From NCBI GenBank assembly GCA_016191115.1, contig JACPPG010000052.1, positions 1 to 64,000 on the forward strand: a stretch of DNA of 64,000 nucleotides, given 5' to 3'. Position 1 is the stretch's first letter. The number at the start of each line of letters is the position of its first letter. Of the stretch, positions 25,030-33,070 are shown piece after piece. Source of the stretch: Planctomycetia bacterium (GTDB lineage: Bacteria > Planctomycetota > Planctomycetia > Pirellulales > JACPPG01). The notes under the pieces were generated by a model. The model was not told where the DNA came from, did no database searches, and was given only the letters and a program-made list of their open reading frames with translations. The translations under genes and the position numbers were made by a program.

Positions 25030-26115
25030 ATGAGTTCTGACGGTCTGTTGTCCATGTCCACTTGGCAACCCGCCGCCGCCAGTCACGCCTTGGAGTCGCT
25101 TCCCGCGGCGGTGGCGATCCTCGACTCGGACGGCGCGTTGCTGCACGCCAATCGCGTTTTTCTTGAATCGTCCGGCCGCGCGGCGGATGAGTTGCTCGGC
25201 GCCGACTGGTTCGAGTTGTTCGTGGCCGGCGAAGATCGTGTCCGGGCGCGCGCGTGCTTCGAACGCGCGGCCCGGCACGGCAATTCCGAGACGTTTCACG
25301 GCGCGCTGGCTTCGCGCCAGGAGCGGCCGACGGAACTGCTCTTTACGTTGGCCGCCGTCGAAATGCCGACGGGCGCGAAACATATGGCGGCCATCGGTTG
25401 CGATATCGCGCGCTTTCGAGCCGCCGACCAGCGGCTGACGGAATCCGCGCGGCTGGCCGCGATCTACCAGATCATGAACGGCATGACGCACGATATCCGC
25501 AACGTGCTGCAGCGCAGCAACGCCTGCCTCGAGATGCTGGCGATGGAACTGAAGGACCACCCGACGATTCTCGACCTCGTTGTCCGCGTCCAGAGTGCGC
25601 AGCGTGATATGCAGCAATTGTACGAAGACGTCCGCGCCTACGCCGCGCCGATCCATTTGAACCGTCAACCGCGATCGCTCGTCGAGCTGTGTCGGGAAAC
25701 AGCCGGCGACGCCCGCAGGCAATTTCCCGATCGGTCGATCGAGCTCGTCGAGGAGATCGCCGCGGAGGCCGCCTCCTCGGTGGTCGACGGGGGCGCCATT
25801 GGCCAGATTTTGCGGCATATTGTCGATAATGCCGCCTCGGTGAGCCGGCCACAAGGACCCATTGTGATTCGCTGTTCCAAAGCCACGCTCGACGACCACG
25901 AGGCGATCGAAATCGTGGTCCGCGACAGCGGCCCGCGACTGACGGACGAGCAAAGGGAGCGCGCGCTGGCCCCCTTCGCGGCTCTGCGCGGTCACGCCGT
26001 GGGAGTCACGCTCGCCACCGCGCAACGAATCGCCCAGGCGCACGGGGGCGCGGTGAAGGTCCGCTCATGTGAGCCGGCGGGCGCCGAAGTCGTCGTCACC
26101 CTTCCCCGAGGCTAG
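25030..26115 (+). CDS. PAS-domain sensor histidine kinase
   Basis: The 361-residue product has a PAS domain (about 15-130). A dimerisation region at about 135-200 has H154 in NGMTHDIRNVL. The C-terminal ATPase-like domain (about 245-361) has the N-box variant RHIVDNAASV and a reduced G-box, and ends in VVVTLPRG. The gap between the catalytic boxes is short, so activity may be weak. Its stop is 2 bp before the ANTAR regulator, so the pair forms one operon and probably a cognate two-component system. GGAGG precedes the ATG by about 12 bases. Confidence 0.85.
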   Translation: MSSDGLLSMSTWQPAAASHALESLPAAVAILDSDGALLHANRVFLESSGRAADELLGADWFELFVAGEDRVRARACFERAARHGNSETFHGALASRQERPTELLFTLAAVEMPTGAKHMAAIGCDIARFRAADQRLTESARLAAIYQIMNGMTHDIRNVLQRSNACLEMLAMELKDHPTILDLVVRVQSAQRDMQQLYEDVRAYAAPIHLNRQPRSLVELCRETAGDARRQFPDRSIELVEEIAAEAASSVVDGGAIGQILRHIVDNAASVSRPQGPIVIRCSKATLDDHEAIEIVVRDSGPRLTDEQRERALAPFAALRGHAVGVTLATAQRIAQAHGGAVKVRSCEPAGAEVVVTLPRG

Positions 26116-26117
26116 CA

Positions 26118-26723
26118 ATGAAACAATCCCTGCGGATCGCCGTTGCCGATGACGAGCCCGACATGCGGGATTTCTTCGAGCGGATGTTGCCCCACCTCGG
26201 GCACCAGGTGGTGTCGGTCGCCGAGACGGGTCGCGAGCTGGTCGAGCACTGCCACAACCTGAAGCCCGATCTGGTCATCACCGATATCAAGATGCCCGAC
26301 ATGGATGGGCTTTCCGCGGCGGCGGCCATCTATCGCGAGACGCCCCTGCCGGTGATCGTGGTGTCGGCCTATCACGACCAGGAATGCATCGAACGAGAGG
26401 AGTTGGACCACGTGTTGGCGTATCTGTTGAAGCCGGTCAAGCTCGCGGATCTTGAGCCGAGCATCGCGCTGGTGATGCGGCGGTTCCAGCAATTCCAGGT
26501 GCTTGCCAAGGAGGCCGCCGACCTGCGTCAGGCGCTAGCCGACCGCAAGCTCATCGAGCAAGCCAAGGGGGTCTTGATGCGCTTGGCCAGCTTGGATGAG
26601 CAGGAGGCGTTTCGCCGGCTGCAGAGTCTGGCCGCCGACAAGAACCGCAAGCTGATCGACGCGGCGCAGATGATTCTCGGGGTGGAAAAGGCGCTCAGGC
26701 CGGCCAGCCGGCCGCCGGCATAA
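26118..26723 (+). CDS. Response regulator with ANTAR RNA-binding output domain
   Basis: The 201-residue protein has a receiver (about 5-120), with DD at 11-12 and the phosphoacceptor in ITDIKMPDMDG. An ANTAR domain (about 140-195) follows, with RKLIEQAKGVLMRLASLDEQ and a final helix DAAQMIL. ANTAR domains bind paired hexaloop hairpins in leader RNAs and prevent termination. It therefore acts on RNA rather than DNA. The kinase just upstream is the likely partner. The targets are unknown; two terminated RNAs in this window were considered, but their loops do not clearly match the ANTAR consensus. Confidence 0.92.
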   Translation: MKQSLRIAVADDEPDMRDFFERMLPHLGHQVVSVAETGRELVEHCHNLKPDLVITDIKMPDMDGLSAAAAIYRETPLPVIVVSAYHDQECIEREELDHVLAYLLKPVKLADLEPSIALVMRRFQQFQVLAKEAADLRQALADRKLIEQAKGVLMRLASLDEQEAFRRLQSLAADKNRKLIDAAQMILGVEKALRPASRPPA

Positions 26724-26866
26724 ATGCGGCGGACCGCTGGTTCCAAAACGGCCGACGTGGCTGCGCGCCGTTCGGTCAGGCGTCAAAGTCCGTCTTCACC
26801 GCCGTGGGACCGACGAACCGCTCGGCAGCATCGCGTTGCGCGACTTTCAGCCACGCGCCGACAAAC

Positions 26867-26882
26867 CGGCATTCGAGTTGCG
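26867..26882 (+). promoter_or_regulatory. Sigma-54-type promoter for the mechanosensitive channel gene
   Basis: CGGCATTCGAGTTGCG keeps GG-N10-GC with a canonical TTGC. The leader would be about 45 nt. Confidence 0.65.
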
Positions 26883-26937
26883 GCCGCGCAGGCTCCAGAA
26901 GACCCTTCCAACCCAAAGGATTCTGGGGGGCGGTGCC

Positions 26938-28374
26938 ATGCGAACTGCTGCGCGATCTATCAAAGCGGCTCTTGTCGCCGCGTCGTTGTGGATTCCCGTG
27001 GCGTCGAGCGTTTGTGCCCAGGCCGTGGGAGGCCAGGCAGGGGCGCCGCCCGCTGCTTCGCCGGGAGTTACGGTTCCTGGCGGAAACGCACCGGCCGCCG
27101 CGCCGACGAAGGTAGACGTGCGGCCGCAGGCCCGAGACGAAGAAATTCAAAGGCGACTCGAAAGGATTCTCAAGGCAACCGGCTGGTTCGAGGATGCGAG
27201 CATCGCCGTGAACGAGGGGGTCGTCTTCATTAGCGGGCGCACCGAGGTCGACCAATACAAGAAATGGGCCAGCGAATTGGCGCAAAGCACGCAAGACGTC
27301 GTGGCCGTGGTCAATCGCGTCGAAGTGGGGCGGCCAAAGCATACCTGGAACTTCGACCCCGCCCTCGCAAGCCTCGATGAAATGTGGTTCGGCCTTGTGC
27401 ATTCGCTCCCCTTCGTCGTGCTGAGCCTGATCATCATTCTCGCGGCTCTCGGTGCCGCCAAAGGGGCGGTGCGCGTCGGCCGCTTGCTGCTTCGACGCCG
27501 CCTCCCCGCTGGGCTGCTCCGCGAGGTGACCGCCCGCATGCTCGGGCTCTTGGTCTTTCTCGTGGGGATCTATATCACGCTGCACGTCTCGGGCTTGACC
27601 AACATCGCCCTGACGGTGGTGGGAGGGACGGGCCTGGTGGGCTTGGTGGTCGGCATTGCTTTCCGCGGTATCACCGAGAATTTCCTGGCCAGCGTCTTTC
27701 TCAGCTTGCAACACCCCTTTCAAATCGGCGATCTGATCGAGGTCGGCGGCATCCTCGGTTATGTCCATCAATTGACCACGCGGACAACGATCCTGACCAC
27801 GTTGGACGGCAACCAGGTGCAGGTGCCAAACGCAACCGTCTATACGAGCACGATCCACAACTACTCTTCCAACCCCAAGCGTCGCGAAGACTTCGTCATC
27901 ACCGTTCCTTATGCCGTCTCGCTCGCGGATGCCCAGGCCCGCGCGCTGCAGGTCCTCGAAAAGCACCCTGCCATACTCCGCGAGCCCGAGCCCTGGGTGC
28001 TAGTCGATGGCTTCGTCGAAAAGGGGGTGAACCTACGCGTCTACTTCTGGCTCAACGGCAGCCGTTTCAGTTGGCTCAAGATCCGCTCGTCCGTGATGCG
28101 GCTTGTCAAACGATCGCTCGAGCTGGCGGGTAGCGACCAGACGCCGCCCGACGGTCGCGACCGCGCGCGTGGCGGACCAACGCGTCAGGTCGAACCTAAT
28201 ATCGTGGCCACGGCCGCCGAAGGCCGGTTGCGGACGGAAGCGGGCCAGATCGCCGAACAGGCCCGTGAATCACGCGCCCCGGAAGAAGGAGAAAACCTGC
28301 TCGATCGCTCCCTCTCCGACCCCCAAGAAGACGGTGCGACCCGCACCGAGGAATCGAAATCCCTGGCGGGTTGA
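26938..28374 (+). CDS. BON-MscS fusion mechanosensitive ion channel
   Basis: The 478-residue product has a signal peptide (about 1-27) and a periplasmic BON-like domain (about 65-130, with EEIQRRLERILKATGWFEDA). Three to four membrane helices follow. The MscS core is at about 240-400: the pore helix GTGLVGLVVGIAFRGITENF, then QHPFQIGDLIEV and a beta domain. A long acidic tail (about 400-478) is probably disordered. MscS channels release solutes on hypo-osmotic shock. The BON domain may tether it to the outer membrane or to lipid. The ATG is set by the signal peptide. A sigma-54-type promoter lies about 55 nt upstream. Confidence 0.9.
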   Translation: MRTAARSIKAALVAASLWIPVASSVCAQAVGGQAGAPPAASPGVTVPGGNAPAAAPTKVDVRPQARDEEIQRRLERILKATGWFEDASIAVNEGVVFISGRTEVDQYKKWASELAQSTQDVVAVVNRVEVGRPKHTWNFDPALASLDEMWFGLVHSLPFVVLSLIIILAALGAAKGAVRVGRLLLRRRLPAGLLREVTARMLGLLVFLVGIYITLHVSGLTNIALTVVGGTGLVGLVVGIAFRGITENFLASVFLSLQHPFQIGDLIEVGGILGYVHQLTTRTTILTTLDGNQVQVPNATVYTSTIHNYSSNPKRREDFVITVPYAVSLADAQARALQVLEKHPAILREPEPWVLVDGFVEKGVNLRVYFWLNGSRFSWLKIRSSVMRLVKRSLELAGSDQTPPDGRDRARGGPTRQVEPNIVATAAEGRLRTEAGQIAEQARESRAPEEGENLLDRSLSDPQEDGATRTEESKSLAG

Positions 28375-28416
28375 AGCCCAGACGCACCGCACGGCATGGC
28401 GATGCGCCACGGGCCG

Positions 28417-28635
28417 CTAGTAGTTCGACGGGGGCGTTTCGAGCCCAATCCCCAGGTCGGCCGCTTTGACCACCTGCGGCGTCCAATGACGGGGCTTGGC
28501 GATCCATCGCTTGGCTCGCTCCGCGTCGGACCAGTGACTTTGGATATCGTCGCACATCCGGCGGACTTCCTGCGGTGTAGGCAGGTAAGCGGCCGGCCGG
28601 TCGGCTGTCGCGCGACGCCTGTTTCGATTGTCCAT
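28417..28635 (-). CDS. Small conserved hypothetical protein
   Basis: This 72-residue basic protein has a YLPTPQEVRRMCDDIQSHWS segment followed by DAERAKRW. The pattern resembles short planctomycete proteins of unknown function. GGGGAG lies six bases before the ATG at 28635; the longer upstream frame crosses the promoter. A strong sigma-54-type promoter (TGGCATCCAATGTGCG) lies about 40-55 nt upstream, divergent from that of the gene at 28787. Confidence 0.65.
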   Translation of the reverse strand: MDNRNRRRATADRPAAYLPTPQEVRRMCDDIQSHWSDAERAKRWIAKPRHWTPQVVKAADLGIGLETPPSNY

Positions 28636-28672
28636 GCGGTACTCCCCTGGCCCAAACGAGTGTGGCTGCCAC

Positions 28673-28688
28673 CGCACATTGGATGCCA
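28673..28688 (-). promoter_or_regulatory. Sigma-54-type promoter for the gene ending at 28417
   Basis: TGGCATCCAATGTGCG has TGGCAT at -24 and GTGC at -12, with GG-N10-GC spacing. The leader would be about 27 nt. Confidence 0.65.
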
Positions 28689-28718
28689 ATCAATGCTGGC
28701 ATTCTTATAACGCCCATA

Positions 28719-28734
28719 GGGCATCCCGTTTGCT
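28719..28734 (+). promoter_or_regulatory. Sigma-54-type promoter for the gene at 28787
   Basis: GGGCATCCCGTTTGCT keeps GG-N10-GC with TTGCT at -12. It lies 31 bp from the divergent promoter at 28688. Confidence 0.6.
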
Positions 28735-28786
28735 CGCCCCATGAGTCTGGCTAGAGCCTTAAGTAGCTAAGTAGCGAGGTGACCAC

Positions 28787-29089
28787 ATGAAATCCGCTTC
28801 CAGGCAGCCAGGCGACCACACGTTGGTCTGGCCGGCGATCGCGGCCGGTTCCGCACTCTTGATACTGGCCATCTGGCGCCGACCATTGTGGGCTGCCCTG
28901 GCAACTGGTGTCGGGCTTTGGCTTGCGCATCGGGACAGGAGCTGCGCCGACAGAGGGCCCGCGGCCGATGCCATCTCCGGCCAAAGCGAGAAGCAATCGG
29001 CCGGGGATGACTTCAATGCGATCGACCAGGCTTCCTGGGAGTCCTTCCCGGCAAGCGACCCCCCGGCGTCTCATCAGATCACGTCGTGA
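28787..29089 (+). CDS. Small membrane protein with a WESFPASDPP motif
   Basis: This 100-residue protein has two short hydrophobic helices (about 15-30 and 34-48), a polar linker and a C-terminal DQASWESFPASDPPA motif. That motif recurs in small stress-related proteins of many bacteria, but its role is unknown. AGGTGA precedes the ATG by five bases. It has its own sigma-54-type promoter and converges on the receiver gene downstream. Confidence 0.65.
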   Translation: MKSASRQPGDHTLVWPAIAAGSALLILAIWRRPLWAALATGVGLWLAHRDRSCADRGPAADAISGQSEKQSAGDDFNAIDQASWESFPASDPPASHQITS

Positions 29090-29119
29090 AGATCGCGAAC
29101 CCCGCCCGCTATCGCGGTA

Positions 29120-29533
29120 TCACACCCTCCGATCGGCGGAATTGCCGTCCGGCGCAGCGTGCGATCCGTCGCCGCTCAAGATCTCCGCTACCACGCTCAG
29201 CAGCTCGCGCGCGTTCAATGGCTTGGCCAGCACGCGTTCCACGCCCGCGTCGATGGCTGGAAAGACCGTATTGATGTTGGCGTACGCAGTGATGAAAATC
29301 CCACGAATGTCGGGACAAACCTCCCTGGCCTTCCGGAACGTATCGACCCCGCTCATGCCGGGCATCTGATAATCGAGAACCGCCAAATCGTAAGGGGCCC
29401 GGTCCATGAGTTCCAAGGCCGTGGGTCCGTCGGCGGCCACGTCGACCTTGTAACCGTCACTCGACAAGAGCTTCGCAACGACTTCACGCGAGCTGCGATC
29501 GTCGTCGACCACCAGGACCCTGGATGCACACAT
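29120..29533 (-). CDS. Single-domain response regulator
   Basis: This 137-residue receiver has VLVVDDD, phosphoacceptor D in LAVLDYQMPGMSG, T in FITAYA and K in LAKPL. The short tail has no DNA-binding domain. It could be a phosphate sink or carrier for the hybrid kinases and HPt of this island. It is divergent from the second NtrC regulator; the 447-bp intergenic region holds candidate sigma-54-type promoters for both. Confidence 0.85.
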   Translation of the reverse strand: MCASRVLVVDDDRSSREVVAKLLSSDGYKVDVAADGPTALELMDRAPYDLAVLDYQMPGMSGVDTFRKAREVCPDIRGIFITAYANINTVFPAIDAGVERVLAKPLNARELLSVVAEILSGDGSHAAPDGNSADRRV

Positions 29534-29602
29534 GGCGAGTGTCTCCTCATCTCCTCTGTCGCAGGCTTTTGCGGCAAGCTTGCGGTACTGACCAGCTCAC
29601 AG

Positions 29603-29618
29603 TGCAATTCCGACGCCC
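29603..29618 (-). promoter_or_regulatory. Possible sigma-54-type promoter for the receiver at 29533
   Basis: GGGGCGTCGGAATTGCA keeps GG-N10-GC and TTGCA, but the -24 element (GGCG) departs from GGCAC. It is weaker than the other sites. Confidence 0.35.
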
Positions 29619-29867
29619 CGAAGTAGAAAAACTCGTCCCGATTTGCCGCGGCCTCGATGGAGGGAGCGCGCCAAATGGGGACCATCTCGCCGGCGACGAG
29701 GCGCTTTACCAATCGACCGACGGAGACGAGACGCCCACGTAGACCCGCCACCTACCCCATTCTAGTGGTCATAAATCATCCAGGCCGGTTGCCAGCGCGC
29801 CAGTACGAACCGCCCGGAGCTCACCCGTTTCGGCCGGAATCTGCCTGGTCGCGGCCACGCCGGAAGC

Positions 29868-29883
29868 GGGCATACCGTTTGCG
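29868..29883 (+). promoter_or_regulatory. Sigma-54-type promoter for the second NtrC-type regulator
   Basis: GGGCATACCGTTTGCG keeps GG-N10-GC with TTGCG, about 98 nt before the ATG. It suggests the regulator controls its own synthesis, as is known for some NtrC-family genes. Confidence 0.6.
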
Positions 29884-29980
29884 TCACTTCGTGCGCTCGC
29901 TGCGTGCGTTCCCTTTTTTAGCGATTGGTCAGGCGACAGTCCGGACAGGGGGTTTGGGGCGGTCAAACAGGAGCGATCGA

Positions 29981-31459
29981 ATGCCCAAGTTGCTCGTGAT
30001 CGACGACGACCGGTCGGTGCTGTACTTGATCGAGCAGGCCTTCAAGGATTCGCCGATTTCCGTGCTATCCGCGCGCAGCGTCGAAGAAGGCTTGCAGCTT
30101 ATCGGCCAGTCACCCGACGTCCTGCTTTTGGACATCATGCTTCCGGAGATTTCAGGACTCGAGGCGTTCCGGAAGGTCCAGGCTCTCGACGGCAAGCTGC
30201 CGGTGATCTTCATTACCGGCCGAACATCGAGCGATACGGCGATCGAGGCCATTAAGCTCGGTGCTTACGACTACTTGTGCAAGCCGCTCGATCTGCCCAA
30301 GTTGCGCGAGCTGGTGGACCGCGCCATGGAGATCCGGCGATTGATGCAAGTGCCGGTCAGTCTGCCTCGCAGCGAGACTACTCCGGCGGATTGCGAGCAG
30401 ATCGTGGGCCGCAGCCCGGAAATGCAGGAGGTCTTCAAGGCGATCGGGCGCGTGGCGCCGCAGAACGTCACCGTGCTGATCCACGGCGAGAGCGGGACCG
30501 GCAAGGAGCTGGTGGCCCGCGCCATCTATCACCACAGCGACCGGGCGGAGAAGCGATTTCTGGCCGTGAACTGCGCGGCCATTCCCGAGGCGCTCTTGGA
30601 AAGCGAGCTGTTCGGCCACGAAAAAGGGTCGTTTACCAGCGCCGACCAGCGTCGCATCGGCAAATTCGAGCAGTGCAACGGCGGCACGATTTTCCTCGAT
30701 GAAGTCGGCGACATGTCGCCGCTAGTGCAAAGCAAAGTCCTCCGTGTCCTGCAAGAGCAACGGTTCGAGCGCGTGGGCGGCACGGAAACCATTCAAACGG
30801 ACGTCCGGATCATCGCCGCCACCAACCGCGATTTGCGGCAGATGGCCACCTGCGGGGACTTCCGCGAGGACCTGTACTACCGCCTTAACGGTTTCGCCAT
30901 CAAACTGCCCCCCTTGCGCGAGCGAGGAGACGACCTGCTCCTCCTTCTGGAGCGATGCGTGGAGCGTTTCGGACGCGAGATCGGAAAGGACGTGCGGAGC
31001 ATCAGCCCCGACGCCCTCGACATCTTGACGCACTACTCGTGGCCGGGGAACGTTCGGGAACTGGAGGCCGTGATTCGGCAGGCACTGCTACAAACCACCG
31101 GCACGGTCATCCTTCCGGAGTTCCTGCCCGACGCGGTTCGCATCCCCGCTTCCAGTCGCCGGCGCGAATCCTCCGACGGCCTGCCGGCCGGGAACCTCGC
31201 CGAGTTCGTGGACCACTGCCTGGAAACCCACACGACCGGCATTTACAGCGACGCCGTCGAAATGATGGACCGATACCTGGTGACGCGCGTGTTGCGCCAC
31301 ACGCACGGGAACCAGTCGCGCGCGGCGCGGCTGCTGGGTATCACCAGGGGCAATCTGCGAAACAAGATCCGCCTGCTCCGCATCTCTCTCGACACGACGG
31401 TCAGGGCGGAGCCCGATCACGCCGAGGAGGAGGAGCGTGAGTTCGCGTCGGCGAGCTGA
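29981..31459 (+). CDS. NtrC-family regulator with an altered GSFTSA loop
   Basis: The 492-residue protein has the same layout as the regulator at 16719: receiver with D51, AAA+ domain with Walker A GESGTGKE at 169-176, and a C-terminal Fis-type helix-turn-helix. Its sigma-54 contact loop, normally GAFTGA, reads GSFTSA (216-221); both Gly-to-Ser and Ala-to-Ser changes are present, while the central Phe and Thr are kept. It may still activate sigma-54 or may do so weakly. CAGGAG precedes the ATG at 29981. A much longer frame upstream (to 29657) has no support. A sigma-54-type promoter lies upstream. Confidence 0.9.
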   Translation: MPKLLVIDDDRSVLYLIEQAFKDSPISVLSARSVEEGLQLIGQSPDVLLLDIMLPEISGLEAFRKVQALDGKLPVIFITGRTSSDTAIEAIKLGAYDYLCKPLDLPKLRELVDRAMEIRRLMQVPVSLPRSETTPADCEQIVGRSPEMQEVFKAIGRVAPQNVTVLIHGESGTGKELVARAIYHHSDRAEKRFLAVNCAAIPEALLESELFGHEKGSFTSADQRRIGKFEQCNGGTIFLDEVGDMSPLVQSKVLRVLQEQRFERVGGTETIQTDVRIIAATNRDLRQMATCGDFREDLYYRLNGFAIKLPPLRERGDDLLLLLERCVERFGREIGKDVRSISPDALDILTHYSWPGNVRELEAVIRQALLQTTGTVILPEFLPDAVRIPASSRRRESSDGLPAGNLAEFVDHCLETHTTGIYSDAVEMMDRYLVTRVLRHTHGNQSRAARLLGITRGNLRNKIRLLRISLDTTVRAEPDHAEEEEREFASAS

Positions 31460-31548
31460 ACCCCGGCTTCCTTGCTGTTCGTTCGCGCAAGTTGTCTACC
31501 GTCTCCCATAAGGAATGGCCGATGGCCTCCCGGAAAACAGCCAACACT

Positions 31549-31563
31549 GGCACTGGAATTGCC
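31549..31563 (+). promoter_or_regulatory. Sigma-54-type promoter for the gene at 31662
   Basis: TGGCACTGGAATTGCC, starting at 31548, is one of the closest matches in the window to the consensus TGGCAC-N5-TTGC. The leader would be about 88 nt. Confidence 0.7.
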
Positions 31564-31661
31564 CCTGGCGGGTATTGTGGGTGGCGATTCCCGGGTGAAG
31601 GACACGTCGAACCGCCCTTATGGCAACTCAGCCCACGGCAGGCGCGCCGGAGGCCAAGCGT

Positions 31662-31919
31662 ATGAGCGTGATCGAGTTCATCGGTGGACCGTTCGACGGT
31701 TACTGTCAGGCGTTTGAGGAACCCTCCGAGCGATTGGCCGAAACGGTCGCCCTGCCGGTCAACGAGAACGTCTTCCGCATGCTCGAAGGACAGTCGCGGG
31801 GCCCGGCCCAGCCGACGCGCACCGTGGCGCTTTACGAGCGGTTCGACCGCGATCATCGGTTCTTCTTCACGGGTTCCTGCCTGCCGCAGGATTTCAACTT
31901 GCAGGACTGGCGGGTCTAA
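31662..31919 (+). CDS. Small conserved hypothetical protein
   Basis: This 85-residue protein has an N-terminal VIEFIGGPFDGY segment, and the C-terminal half is rich in Arg and Phe (FFFTGSC). GGAGG eight bases upstream sets the start at 31662; a longer frame from 31620 is less likely. Its stop codon is followed in the same frame by a uracil-DNA glycosylase remnant, so this locus was rearranged. No function is known. Confidence 0.65.
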   Translation: MSVIEFIGGPFDGYCQAFEEPSERLAETVALPVNENVFRMLEGQSRGPAQPTRTVALYERFDRDHRFFFTGSCLPQDFNLQDWRV

Positions 31920-32516
31920 GGGCCTATCCGAGAACCGTCCGAAGAGAGGGAGACGCCGGGCGATCAGGAAGATCGTGCCGGCGAGCCGTTTGTGGGTCCC
32001 GCAGGCGCCATCCTTGACCGCGCGCTGACCGCGGCCGGGTTGAGTCGCGGCGACGTCTACGTGACCAATGCCGTCAAGCACTTCAAGTGGGAACCGCGCG
32101 GCAAGCGACGCTTGCACGCCAAGCCCACCGCGCGCGAGATCAAGGCCTGCCGCCCGTGGTTGGAGGCGGAGATCGAGGCCGTCGACCCGCTGGGCATCCC
32201 GTGTTTGGGCGCCACCGCGGCACAGGTATTGCTCCGAGGCACTTTCCGCCTCACGAAGCACCTTGGCGAGCGACTGCCATGGAGCGGGGCGCGGTGCATC
32301 TTGGCGACGTTTCACCCCTCCGCGGTGTTACGGGCGCCGACTTCTCAAGACCGCCAGCGCATGATGCGGCAGTTCACGAGCGACCTGCGACTTCGAGTGA
32401 CACGGCGCGGCGCGACACCACGAGAGATGGCAACAAGTAACTTGCCCCGCCGTTCTCCGCCGGCTGCCAAGGCCCGAAGCAGCCCGGCGACGCGAAAGGG
32501 CCTCGGTCACTTTTGA
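31920..32516 (+). pseudogene. 5'-truncated UdgX-type uracil-DNA glycosylase remnant
   Basis: From about 31953 this frame encodes GDQEDRAGEPFVGPAG, then VTNAVKHFKWEPRGKRRLHAKP and later HPSAVLRAP. These are family 4/UdgX uracil-DNA glycosylase motifs, including the R-loop His that in UdgX captures the excised site covalently. The first 60-80 residues of the family, with the Fe-S cysteines, are absent. The frame is open from the stop codon of the gene before it, with no convincing start (a GTG at 31992 would remove the catalytic GDQED motif). The last 35 residues do not resemble the family. I read it as a decayed fragment that lost its 5' end. Confidence 0.7.
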
Positions 32517-32536
32517 CCGGGGCCCTTTCTTTTTTT
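32495..32536 (+). terminator. Strong rho-independent terminator
   Basis: A near-perfect 15-bp stem (AAAGGGCCTCGGTCA paired with TGACCGGGGCCCTTT) has a small TTT-type loop and is followed by CTTTTTTT. It overlaps the end of the glycosylase remnant and probably belonged to the intact gene. Confidence 0.8.
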
Positions 32537-32845
32537 GGTTGCACGCCAAAGGCGCTGCGGCAATTCCGGGGCTGGCCGGTCGCACGGCGCGCAGGACGGC
32601 CGTTTTTAAGCCACTCTACGAGTCGGTCGCGCAAACTGGGCGCATGAAAATGGTCGAGGCCGAGAACGCCTCATCCTGCATCCGTTGGCCGGCGGTACCT
32701 GCGAGGTAAATCGGCCAATGGCGACCTGGTCAGAATCCCAATGCAGGACAGTGGCGACCCGGCCTCGACCGAGAACGCGCCACGGTGCAAGAGCAAATCG
32801 CGTGCCTCCGCCGGCCCTCGCGCGCCACGGTCCGCTTCAACATCC
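32537..32845. other. Intergenic stretch with no recognised content
   Basis: About 310 bp between the terminator and mobile repeat copy 5. Short frames here have no family features, and I see no promoter or RNA motif. Confidence 0.3.
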
Positions 32846-32984
32846 CAGGGCCGTTCACAGATTCAAGCTTGCCGGCGGCGCACCGGCGGGAAAGTGGGAC
32901 AGGCACCGAGACGCAACGTTGGTCTGAAAGGACTTGCGCTGTTTATGCTCGGAGCCAGTCCCATTTTCCCGCCTCGCCATTTTG
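32846..32984 (-). repeat. MITE-like repeat A, copy 5, inner end truncated
   Basis: A reverse-orientation copy begins CAGGGCCGTTCACAG and stops at CATTTTG, losing the AAAAACAGAATGGCCCTG end. Together with copy 6 in the opposite orientation it flanks a single gene. Directly after its end is TGGCACAGTTCCCGCT, a weak sigma-54-like match. Confidence 0.85.
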
Positions 32985-32998
32985 GCACAGTTCCCGCT
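32983..32998 (+). promoter_or_regulatory. Weak sigma-54-like match upstream of the gene at 33071
   Basis: TGGCACAGTTCCCGCT has a good -24 element and GG-N10-GC spacing but CCGC rather than TTGC at -12. It lies at the edge of the truncated repeat and may be fortuitous. Confidence 0.25.
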
Positions 32999-33070
32999 CC
33001 CGAGCGGGAAGCGCCAGCGCTTGGTTAGCGGGCTTGCGTCACAGATCAAGGCATCCTTGGGGACAAGTTC

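Noticed and set aside
29657..29980. A 108-residue N-terminal extension of the second NtrC gene
   Set aside because: It covers the promoter region, is Arg/Pro-rich and is absent from the paralogue; an ATG with CAGGAG lies at the receiver start.
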